Positions 8,115 to 14,808 of a DNA stretch of 64,000 nt are shown here, piece by piece. Each line of letters starts with the position of its first letter. Position 1 is the first letter of the stretch. The stretch covers positions 62,001 through 126,000 of the forward strand of contig NZ_FNVT01000005.1 of assembly GCF_900108335.1 (NCBI RefSeq). Reading direction: 5' to 3'. The DNA comes from Nonomuraea solani (GTDB lineage: Bacteria > Actinomycetota > Actinomycetes > Streptosporangiales > Streptosporangiaceae). The notes under the pieces are model-generated. The model did not search any database. It was not told where the DNA came from and was given only the letters and a program-made list of their open reading frames with translations. The position numbers were made by a program, and so were the translations under genes.

Positions 8115-8822
8115 ATGAGCAGCAGCGACGAGCTGAAGGTGCCGTCGCAACAACGCAACGACGTGGCTGAGGGTGACGACGACAAGGCCCGTCTGGAGGA
8201 GTCGGAAACGGTCAGGGCCGAGGAGTTTCCCGGCAAGGATCGTGGCCAGGACACCGACGATGAGATCGCGCGAAGCGATCTTGCCGATGGCACGCGGGAC
8301 GACGAGGAGAAGGACTACGACAAGGGGTACGTGCGCGCCGACGACGACGTGGTCGTGGCGACGGCGCACAGCCCCCGGGTGGACGACGAGTACGTAACGC
8401 CCGTCTCCGGGGACAGCCCCGACCCGGCCCACCGGGACCCGTACGCCAAGACCGGCGGCGACATGCTCGCCGAGCCCGAGGAGGCCGTCCCGGCCGCCCA
8501 TGCCGCGCCCGACGACATCGTCCTGTTCGACCAGGACCCCACCGAGGTACAGGCTCGCTGGCGCGACCTGCAGGCCTCGTTCGTGGACGATCCCGGCCAG
8601 GCCGTGGAGCGCGCCGACGGGCTGGTGGGCGAGGTCGTGGAGTCGCTCACCAACACCCTGACCACCCGGACGAACACCCTGCGCGACAGCTGGAAGGGCG
8701 CCGAGAACAGCGACACCGAGCAACTGCGCCTGGCGTTGCGCGACTACAGGAGCGTGCTGGAGCGCCTGCTCGCCCTGTCCAGCAAGTCCCCCACCCAGTA
8801 TCAGAGTCAGGGAACGAGGTGA
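8115..8822 (+). CDS. Acidic protein of unknown function, paralogous domain to the preceding gene
   Basis: A 235-residue protein. Residues 1-135 are highly acidic and likely disordered (rich in Asp, Glu, Arg). Residues about 138-225 repeat the domain of the upstream gene: VQARWRDLQASFVDDPG, then AVERADGLVGEVVESL, ending ALRDYRSVLERLL. ATG 8115 is the only start in the gap behind the upstream stop; the frame extends further upstream but overlaps that gene. The small membrane gene at 8829 follows after six bases. The function is unknown. The pairing of a membrane-anchored and a soluble copy of one domain suggests that the two proteins interact. Confidence 0.7.
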   Translation: MSSSDELKVPSQQRNDVAEGDDDKARLEESETVRAEEFPGKDRGQDTDDEIARSDLADGTRDDEEKDYDKGYVRADDDVVVATAHSPRVDDEYVTPVSGDSPDPAHRDPYAKTGGDMLAEPEEAVPAAHAAPDDIVLFDQDPTEVQARWRDLQASFVDDPGQAVERADGLVGEVVESLTNTLTTRTNTLRDSWKGAENSDTEQLRLALRDYRSVLERLLALSSKSPTQYQSQGTR

Positions 8823-8828
8823 CATGAC

Positions 8829-9032
8829 ATGCTCGCAGTCGTCGCAGCGATCATCTTCGGGCTGGGGTTCCTGCTCGACCTCGTAGGCGCGAGCATCCCC
8901 GGCGGAATCTCCGGTATGACGTTCGTCCTGCTGGGACTGGCTCTATTGGCCCTGCATCAGGCAGGTGTCGGCACGGCCAGCATCCGGTCGGGCTACAGCA
9001 ACTGGCGCGGCAGATCCAGAGCCCGCCGTTGA
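8829..9032 (+). CDS. Small two-helix membrane protein
   Basis: A 67-residue protein with two hydrophobic helices (AVVAAIIFGLGFLLDLVG and GMTFVLLGLALLALHQAG) and a basic C-terminus (RGRSRARR). GAGGTGAC stands about ten bases before ATG. It closes the three-gene set and precedes a strong hairpin. No function is known; such proteins occur widely in stress-induced actinobacterial operons. Confidence 0.6.
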   Translation: MLAVVAAIIFGLGFLLDLVGASIPGGISGMTFVLLGLALLALHQAGVGTASIRSGYSNWRGRSRARR

Positions 9033-9063
9033 AGCAATGAAGCAGATGAGCGAGAGGAATGCC

Positions 9064-9092
9064 GCAGGCCCCGCCGTGAAAGCGGGGCCTGC
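9064..9092. terminator. Hairpin terminator between convergent genes
   Basis: A perfect 11-bp stem (GCAGGCCCCGC/GCGGGGCCTGC) with a 7-base loop lies between the small membrane gene (plus) and the RsbW-like gene (minus). No T-run follows, as is common in high-GC actinobacteria. It can serve both directions. Confidence 0.7.
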
Positions 9093-9129
9093 TGTCGTGC
9101 AAAGAGGGCCTGTCGTCGTGCAAAGGCTG

Positions 9130-9543
9130 TCACCCCTTGCCGGGGAAGCGCATGATCACGGTGCTGCCGCCGCTGCCGACCCGCAGCGTCAGGTCCGAGG
9201 AGAGCAGGCGGGCCACCCAGAGGCCCATCCCGCCCACGGCGCCCGGCATCGGGCCCGGTTTCCACGCCCCCTCGTCGTGCACCTCGACGATCAGATCGCC
9301 GTTCACCACCCAGGTACGCAGGTAAGCCTGCTCGTCCCCATGCGTGACGGCGTTGGTCGCCACCTCGTTGACGGCGATGACGAAGTCGCCGATCGCCTCT
9401 TCGGGCATGCCGGCGCCGCGCGCCTCGTCCTCGGCGAACTGCCGGACCTCAGGCAGGTCCGGCAGCCGGAAACGAAGCCGCTTCACGGGCGCGCCGGGTG
9501 GCGGGCTCGTGTAGCCCGACTGAGGCTCGACGTCCTCGTTCAC
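9130..9543 (-). CDS. RsbW-like anti-sigma factor / ATP-binding kinase
   Basis: A 137-residue protein with a GHKL (HATPase_c) domain: N-box NEVATNAVTHG, G1 VHDEGAW and G2 GGMGLWVARLL are all present, so ATP binding looks intact. Proteins of this type bind a SigB/SigF-type factor and phosphorylate a STAS antagonist. The GTG at 9543 is chosen because the preceding sigma stop (9560-9562) and AAAGGGCGG fit a tightly coupled start; the longer frame runs into the sigma gene. It follows the sigma gene directly, so it is most likely its cognate anti-sigma factor, in an order opposite to the usual kinase-then-sigma. Confidence 0.85.
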   Translation of the reverse strand: MNEDVEPQSGYTSPPPGAPVKRLRFRLPDLPEVRQFAEDEARGAGMPEEAIGDFVIAVNEVATNAVTHGDEQAYLRTWVVNGDLIVEVHDEGAWKPGPMPGAVGGMGLWVARLLSSDLTLRVGSGGSTVIMRFPGKG

Positions 9544-9559
9544 CCGGCGACCGCCCTTT

Positions 9560-10330
9560 TCAGCCGACCAGCTCAGTACGGAGCTGATCGAGAACCTTGC
9601 GGAGGATTCGCGAAACATGCATCTGTGAGATTCCGAATTCGGCTGCGATCTCGGCCTGTGTCATGTTGCCGAAGAACCGTAGCAGCAGGATGTGCTTTTC
9701 CCTGGAGGGGAGCGCGTCGATGAGCGGTTTGACGGCTTCCCGGTCGACCATGTTGCTCAGCGTGTCGTCGTCCTCGGGGATGACGTCGCCGAGCGAGGCG
9801 GCGTCGTCGTCCGTGCCGAGGGGCGCGTCGAGCGACAGGGTGCTGTACGCGGCGGAGGCGTCGAGCGTGAGCAGGACGTCCTCTTCGGTGATGTTCATCT
9901 TGGCGGCCAGCTCCGCCACGGTCGGCGACCGGCCGAGGTCCTGGCTGAGATCGGCGACGAGCCGGTTGAGCTCGGAGCGGCGCTCCTGGTAGAGACGCGG
10001 CACCCGGATGGCCCAGGTGCGGTCGCGGAAGTGCCGTTTGACCTCGCCGGTCATGGTCACGACCGCGTAGCCCCTGAACGCGTGACCGAGGGTCGGGTCG
10101 AAGCCGTTGACGGCCTTCATCAGGCCAACATACGCGGCCTGGAGGAGATCCTCCAAAGGTTCACCGCGGTAGCGATATCGCCTGGCGATCTCCATGGCCA
10201 GCGGCCTGTGCATCTCGACGATGCGCTCGCGCAGGCGTTCCCTGTGACTGTCGGGCGTCTCTTCCCTGACCATGTCGGCCAGAAGTTCTTCCGCGGTCAT
10301 CTCCTCGAGGATGTATTCCTGCACAGCCAT
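9560..10330 (-). CDS. SigB/SigF/SigG-type RNA polymerase sigma factor
   Basis: A 256-residue group 3 sigma factor. Region 2 (YRGEPLEDLLQAAYVGLMKA, then GYAVVTMTGEVKRHFRD), region 3 (GRSPTVAELAAKMNITEEDV) and region 4 with its helix-turn-helix (MTQAEIAAEFGISQMHVSRI) are all present. The family controls general or osmotic stress and sporulation in actinobacteria and is regulated by partner switching. The RsbW-like gene follows after 16 bases. A STAS antagonist gene is transcribed divergently 169 bases away, and a GAF-ANTAR gene and a SpoIIE-like gene lie beyond it, so the whole 9.1-13.5 kb region probably serves this factor. Confidence 0.92.
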   Translation of the reverse strand: MAVQEYILEEMTAEELLADMVREETPDSHRERLRERIVEMHRPLAMEIARRYRYRGEPLEDLLQAAYVGLMKAVNGFDPTLGHAFRGYAVVTMTGEVKRHFRDRTWAIRVPRLYQERRSELNRLVADLSQDLGRSPTVAELAAKMNITEEDVLLTLDASAAYSTLSLDAPLGTDDDAASLGDVIPEDDDTLSNMVDREAVKPLIDALPSREKHILLLRFFGNMTQAEIAAEFGISQMHVSRILRKVLDQLRTELVG

Positions 10331-10499
10331 GGCTGCTCCTCATATGGATCGCAGGCGTTCCTCCCCAAGCAAAAAAGCCCATGCAGAGGCACGCCTCGCT
10401 CTACTCTCGAGACCGAAGCCCTCTGCTGGACTTCGGATCCAGTCTCCCCCATGTCGCGGGAAGTATTCCTCGATCGTGTGGTGACAGTAGGGTTGCTCC

Positions 10500-10862
10500 G
10501 TGACAATGCCGGAGAACGGCGACGGGCCCGTGGCGGCCCTGAGCCTGACGTCGTCGACCGTTGACGCGATCACAGTGATCAGAGTCGACGGCGTGCTCGA
10601 CGCCACGACACGCGAACAGTTCGCCGACTACCTGTCGATGGCGGGCTCGGACCTGATCCTCGACCTGGCCGGGGTGACGTTCATGGATTCGCGCGCGCTC
10701 GGGCTGATCGTCCACCATTGGCAGACGAGCCTGGCCGCAGGGGCCAAGTTCGCCCTGATCGGGGTGGAATACTCGAAATCCAAGGTGATGTGGATCACAG
10801 GGCTCGCGCAGCGCCTGCCGCTCTACGACACGCTGGACGACGCGCTGGCCGCCATTGGGTGA
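10500..10862 (+). CDS. STAS-domain anti-sigma factor antagonist
   Basis: A 120-residue RsbV/SpoIIAA-like protein. DLILDLAGVTFMDSRALGLI contains the Asp-Ser pair where the kinase phosphorylates the Ser. GTAGGG precedes GTG 10500; ATG 10506 is an alternative. It diverges from the sigma gene and is probably the antagonist that frees the sigma factor by capturing the RsbW-like protein. It is distinct from the STAS protein at 1565-1990, though both share the LPLYDTL C-terminal element. Confidence 0.85.
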   Translation: MTMPENGDGPVAALSLTSSTVDAITVIRVDGVLDATTREQFADYLSMAGSDLILDLAGVTFMDSRALGLIVHHWQTSLAAGAKFALIGVEYSKSKVMWITGLAQRLPLYDTLDDALAAIG

Positions 10863-10877
10863 GGCCGTAAAACAAGG

Positions 10878-11597
10878 TCAGCGCCGTGACGACTTGCGCT
10901 GGTGCTCGTCGACCAGCAGCCTGGCCAGGTCGGCCACCTTGACCTGATGGTGCTGGGAGATCCTGCGCAGCTCCTCGAAGGCGGCCTCGGCGCTGCAGCC
11001 GCTGGTCTGCATGATGATGCCCTTGGCCTGGTCGATCACCGATCGACCGGCGAGGGCCTCTTGGAGCTGGGCGGCGTCGGTGCGCACTTCCTCGAACTCC
11101 CACATGTTGGCCATGGCCACGCCGACCTGCTCGGTCAGCATGCCGGCCAGGGAGCTGGCGCCCTGCGGGGCGAACGCCCCGGGACGTACCGAATAGAGCC
11201 CGACGACCAGCAGGGCGGGCGCGACCTCGATGGGCACGATCAGGACCGAGCGCACGCCCCAGCGGGTGGCCAGCGCGTCATAGCGGGGCCAGCGGGTCTC
11301 CTTGAGCACGTCGATCACGGTGGCGCGGCCGCCGCTGCGCCTGGCCTCGATGGACGGGCCCTCCCCCAGCTCGCGTTCGCCCTCGACGAGCATGATGAGC
11401 TCGCTGTGCGAGCCGGAGACCGTCACCCGGTGGTCGCGCCAGTGTTCGGCGGAGGCTCCCGAACAACCGGGCACGCCCGCCGCGAGCGCAGTGGTCAGGC
11501 CGCGCAGCACGCTCTCCGTCGAAGTGTCCTCCCCCAGCCGCCCCAGAGCGGCGAGGTCACGAGCGAGTCCGGGGGTGATCATCGCGGTCGATTCCAT
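10878..11597 (-). CDS. GAF-ANTAR domain regulator
   Basis: A 239-residue protein. Residues about 20-165 form a GAF sensor domain (RGLTTALAAGVPGCSGAS, then WGVRSVLIVPIEV). Residues about 172-235 form an ANTAR RNA-binding domain with RSVIDQAKGIIMQTSGCSAE, then AFEELRRISQHHQVKVADLA. ANTAR proteins typically relieve transcription termination by binding paired hexaloop hairpins. The gene converges on the STAS gene (15 bases between stops) and diverges from the SpoIIE-like gene. No target RNA was found here by eye. Confidence 0.85.
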   Translation of the reverse strand: MESTAMITPGLARDLAALGRLGEDTSTESVLRGLTTALAAGVPGCSGASAEHWRDHRVTVSGSHSELIMLVEGERELGEGPSIEARRSGGRATVIDVLKETRWPRYDALATRWGVRSVLIVPIEVAPALLVVGLYSVRPGAFAPQGASSLAGMLTEQVGVAMANMWEFEEVRTDAAQLQEALAGRSVIDQAKGIIMQTSGCSAEAAFEELRRISQHHQVKVADLARLLVDEHQRKSSRR

Positions 11598-11655
11598 AGC
11601 AACAAGCCTCTACCCCTTATGGCTAGCATTATCCCGCGTGGCGTAGCGTCAGACC

Positions 11656-13488
11656 ATGACCATGCCGGACCTCGAACACGCGCTTGACGCGCTGGCCGGG
11701 CGCGTCTCCTCACTGCGTGAGGCGAGGACCGCCTACCCAGCCGACCTCGCGCCCACCCTGGACGCGGCGCTGGCCGAACTCGACACCGCCGCCGAGCTGC
11801 TGGCCGAGGCCCGCGAAGAGCTGCGCAAGGCCCCCAAACGAGCGGGGGGCAAGAAAGACGGCACGCAGCGGGAGCTGAAGCTGCTGCGCCAGGTGTTCCG
11901 GGCCTTTCCGGTGCCCGTCATCGTCATCGACGGCGGCGGCGTGGTCAGGCGGATCAACCCCGAGACCTCCCGGGTGCTCGGCAGTCCCGACGGCTACCTC
12001 GTCGGCCGGTCGTTCCCGCTGCTCGTGGACGTGTCGCGGCGGGCCGCGTTCCGTTCGCATCTGACGTCGGTGCTGCAGACCGGGCAGCCTTCGTCGTTCG
12101 AGACGCGGCTGGCGCACCAGGGGCGTACGCACACCGTGCAGATCGCGCTGACCCGGCTGACGATGCCGGGCGAGCCGCAGCAGATGGTGGCGGCGGTGGC
12201 GCTGCCGACCGAGGTGCAGTTGCCCGAGCCGGGCGCGCGGCGGCCCGAGCAGTCCGACGGCGCGCTGCTGCTGGCCTCGGCCAAGCGGCAGGATCTGCTG
12301 GCCAAGATGGGTTCGCTGCTGCTCGACGAGGAGGCCCTGCGGCGTCCGGTCGCACTGCCGCGGACCACCCGGCTGCTGGCGGCCGAATGGGCCGACTGGG
12401 TGATCGCCGACATGGTGCGCGACGGCGCGCCGCACCGCTCGGTGGTCGTGGCGCCCAAGAACCATCCGCTGGGCGATCTCGTCCGTCAGGTCGAGTCCAC
12501 GGCCCCGGCGTCCAGCCAGGTCGTGCTGCAGGTGCTGGAGCGCGGCTCCGGCGTCGTACAGGAGATGGTGGACGACGAGAGCCTGCTCGGCTTCTGCGCC
12601 GACGGGCCGCTGCTGACCGCGATGGGCGCGGGCTCGATGATGAGCGTGCCGATCGGCCGCTCCGACGGCGTTCTGACGCTGGTACGCGCGCACGACAGGC
12701 CGCCGTTCACCCTGGCGGACCTCGCCGTCATGCAGGAGGTGGGCGCGCAGCTCGGCCTGGCCGTACGCGCCCAGACCAGCTTCCAGAGCCGCTCCCGCGC
12801 GGCGGACGCGCTGTCGGCCAGCGTCGCCCCGCGCAACCTGCCCGACATCCCCGGCTACGAGCCGGCCGCCATCTACCACCCCGGCGCGTCGGTGGGTGCC
12901 GAGTTCTACGACGTGTTCCCCGTTTCGGGCGGCTGGGGCTTCGCGCTGGGCGGCGCGGCCGGCAAGGGCGAGGAGGCGGCCTCGGTCAGCGCCCTCGTAC
13001 GCGGCGGCCTGCGCGTGCTCAGCGTCTGGGAGAACGATCCCGATCTGGTGATGCGCAAGGTCAACGAGGCCCTGGTCACGCAGGGCACCGGCATGTTCGT
13101 GATGGCCGTGGCCGGGTTCGTGAAGGGCCGCAAGATCCACTTGTCGTCGGCCGGGCACCATCCGGCCGCGCTGCTGCAGGCCGACGGCGCCGTGCGCTTC
13201 GCCGCGGGCGGCGGCGTGCCGCTGGGCATCTCCCCCGAGGCCGAGACCGAGGTGCAGACGCTGACGGTCGCCGCGGGCGAGACGCTGGTGTTCTACTCGG
13301 AGGGCCTGGTCTCCTCCAGGAACGACCTGGGTGAGCCGTACGGCGACGAGCGGCTGGCCGACGTGCTCGGCAGATGCGCGGGTCAGGCGCCGTCCACCGT
13401 GGTCAAGGCGGTGGAGGCCGATCGGCACGCGTTCTCGGGCGGCCAGGTCTGGGACGAGATCGTGGTGTTCGCGATCCGAGGTGTCTGA
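11656..13488 (+). CDS. PAS-GAF-SpoIIE domain protein, predicted catalytically inactive PP2C
   Basis: A 610-residue cytoplasmic protein. A coiled-coil-like start (1-65) is followed by a PAS domain (about 78-190, FRAFPVPVIVIDGGGVVRRI), a GAF-like domain (about 215-385) and a SpoIIE/PP2C domain (about 393-609). SpoIIE-type phosphatases dephosphorylate STAS antagonists and switch sigma factors on. The domain is full length but its metal-binding aspartates are altered: the family GGD is GAEFYD, the GDVxGKG motif is GGAAGKG, and the TDG motif is YSEGL; only WDEIVV keeps one Asp. I infer loss of phosphatase activity, with a possible binding or sensing role. It diverges from the GAF-ANTAR gene. Confidence 0.85.
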   Translation: MTMPDLEHALDALAGRVSSLREARTAYPADLAPTLDAALAELDTAAELLAEAREELRKAPKRAGGKKDGTQRELKLLRQVFRAFPVPVIVIDGGGVVRRINPETSRVLGSPDGYLVGRSFPLLVDVSRRAAFRSHLTSVLQTGQPSSFETRLAHQGRTHTVQIALTRLTMPGEPQQMVAAVALPTEVQLPEPGARRPEQSDGALLLASAKRQDLLAKMGSLLLDEEALRRPVALPRTTRLLAAEWADWVIADMVRDGAPHRSVVVAPKNHPLGDLVRQVESTAPASSQVVLQVLERGSGVVQEMVDDESLLGFCADGPLLTAMGAGSMMSVPIGRSDGVLTLVRAHDRPPFTLADLAVMQEVGAQLGLAVRAQTSFQSRSRAADALSASVAPRNLPDIPGYEPAAIYHPGASVGAEFYDVFPVSGGWGFALGGAAGKGEEAASVSALVRGGLRVLSVWENDPDLVMRKVNEALVTQGTGMFVMAVAGFVKGRKIHLSSAGHHPAALLQADGAVRFAAGGGVPLGISPEAETEVQTLTVAAGETLVFYSEGLVSSRNDLGEPYGDERLADVLGRCAGQAPSTVVKAVEADRHAFSGGQVWDEIVVFAIRGV

Positions 13489-13499
13489 TCTGCGGGGGT

Positions 13500-13527
13500 T
13501 TGCGATCGAGGAAAACCTGGGTATGGT
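13500..13527 (+). promoter_or_regulatory. Probable sigma-70 promoter of the GT4 gene
   Basis: TTGCGA (13500-13505), a 16-base spacer and TATGGT (13522-13527) match a housekeeping promoter. Transcription would begin near 13534, giving a leader of about 60 bases that contains the inverted repeat at 13558-13594. Confidence 0.5.
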
Positions 13528-13557
13528 CAGTACACAGAACGACGTGCCTAAGACGCA

Positions 13558-13594
13558 GGCACACCTTTGAGGCTTTCCCACGCTGAGGTGTGCC
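13558..13594 (+). promoter_or_regulatory. Leader hairpin covering the ribosome binding site
   Basis: GGCACACCT (13558-13566) and AGGTGTGCC (13586-13594) are perfectly complementary with a 19-base loop. The right arm contains the GAGGTG ribosome binding site and ends at the base before ATG 13595. In RNA the hairpin would hide the site; as DNA it could be an operator. Confidence 0.5.
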
Positions 13595-14698
13595 ATGAAT
13601 ATCGCGATCGTCGCTTCCGCCAACGGCAACCAGCGCCACCGCATCATGTCGGTGGCACGCGAACTGGGCCGCGAGCACCACGTCACCATCTACTCCCGTC
13701 GTGACAACGCCGAGGGCAAGCCCAAGACGCGGGTGGCCCCGGGAGTCACGCTGGAGAACATCGAAGTGGGGCCCGCCAGGCAGTTGTCGCCCGACGAAGT
13801 GGTGCCGTACCTCAATGATGTCGGCCACCATCTCATGCGGCGATGGAACCAGGAGCGGCCCGACGTGATCCACGCGCACTCGTGGACCGGCGGACTGGTC
13901 GCCGTGGCCGGGGCCAAGGGCCTCGACGTGCCCGTCACGCAGACGTTCCACACGGTCGACGCCGCGCGCCTGGACCTGGAGCGGGCGCTCGGCCGCCGGG
14001 CCAACGCCGTGATCGCCGGCTCGGGCGACGAGGAGTCGGCGCTGATCCGACTGGGCGTACCGCGTACCAACATCGCCATCGTGCCCTACGGCGTCGACAC
14101 CGAGCGCTTCCAGCGCCGCGGCGCGATCGCGACGCGCGGCACCCGCAAGCGCCTGCTGCACGTGGGGCCGCTCTCGATCGACCGGGGCGCGCACACCATC
14201 GTGCGGGCGCTGCAGGGGCTCAACGACGTCGAGGTGGTCATCGCCGGCGGGCCCGAGCCCGAGGACCTCGAGCAGGACAGAGACGCGCGCCGGCTGCGCG
14301 CGCTGGCGGAGCAGCTCGGCGTCTCGGAGCGGGTGACGCTGCTCGGCCAGGTCAAGCGGGCCGCGGTGCCGAAGCTCATGCGCAGCGCGGACGCCGTGGT
14401 GTCGGTGCCGCGCGAAGCCGGTACGGGGATCGTCGCCCTGGAGGCCATGGCCTGCGGCGTACCGGTGATCGCCTCGGCCGTGGGCGCGCACCTCGACTCC
14501 GTGATCGACGGCGTCACCGGCCTGCTGGTGCCGCCGGACCGCCCGGCGCGCACCGCTCGGCTGGCCCGCGAACTGCTGTGGGACCCGACCCTGCGGACCG
14601 CCCTCGGCTACGCCGGGGCCGACCGGGCGCGCTCGCGCTACTCCTGGGAGCGGGTCAGCCAGGAACTCGTCCGGGTCTACGAGGCGGCCTGCGCCTAG
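13595..14698 (+). CDS. GT4-family glycosyltransferase
   Basis: A 367-residue GT-B fold enzyme. The N-terminal acceptor half begins MNIAIVASANGNQRHRIMSV and includes PDVIHAHSWTGGLVAVAG. The C-terminal nucleotide-sugar half includes LLHVGPLSIDRGAHTIVRAL and the E-x7-E motif PREAGTGIVALEAMACGVP that binds the donor. Retaining transfer from a nucleotide sugar is expected; donor and acceptor are unknown, and there is no membrane segment. GAGGTG lies 5-6 bases before ATG within a stable hairpin. The gene stands alone and ends before a strong hairpin terminator. Confidence 0.9.
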   Translation: MNIAIVASANGNQRHRIMSVARELGREHHVTIYSRRDNAEGKPKTRVAPGVTLENIEVGPARQLSPDEVVPYLNDVGHHLMRRWNQERPDVIHAHSWTGGLVAVAGAKGLDVPVTQTFHTVDAARLDLERALGRRANAVIAGSGDEESALIRLGVPRTNIAIVPYGVDTERFQRRGAIATRGTRKRLLHVGPLSIDRGAHTIVRALQGLNDVEVVIAGGPEPEDLEQDRDARRLRALAEQLGVSERVTLLGQVKRAAVPKLMRSADAVVSVPREAGTGIVALEAMACGVPVIASAVGAHLDSVIDGVTGLLVPPDRPARTARLARELLWDPTLRTALGYAGADRARSRYSWERVSQELVRVYEAACA

Positions 14699-14711
14699 AA
14701 GACCAGATACT

Positions 14712-14739
14712 CCGGCAGGCGGCATCAGCCGCCTGCCGG
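14712..14739. terminator. Strong hairpin terminator
   Basis: A perfect 12-bp stem, CCGGCAGGCGGC/GCCGCCTGCCGG, with loop ATCA, 13 bases after the glycosyltransferase stop. No T-run follows. Confidence 0.75.
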
Positions 14740-14742
14740 CGC

Positions 14743-14770
14743 CATGTTCAAGGCGTCATGTTCAAGGCGC
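14743..14770. repeat. Short direct repeat
   Basis: CATGTTCAAGGCG occurs twice with a 15-base period (14743-14755 and 14758-14770), upstream of the AAA ATPase gene. It is probably a slippage duplication; no function is evident. Confidence 0.5.
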
Positions 14771-14808
14771 CATGTGCAGGGCCAGCGAAGTGTGCCAGTG
14801 TGGCCCGC

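Noticed and set aside
9064..9130. Short repeat of TCGTGCAAAG after the hairpin
   Set aside because: Two imperfect copies only, no symmetry and no neighbouring gene start; probably chance or slippage.
8973..9720. Plus-strand frame over the RsbW-like gene
   Set aside because: It crosses a terminator hairpin and is the antisense of the GHKL domain.
11710..13689. Minus-strand open frame of 659 codons
   Set aside because: Antisense to the PAS-GAF-SpoIIE gene, with His/Arg/Gln-rich low-complexity product and no start signal.
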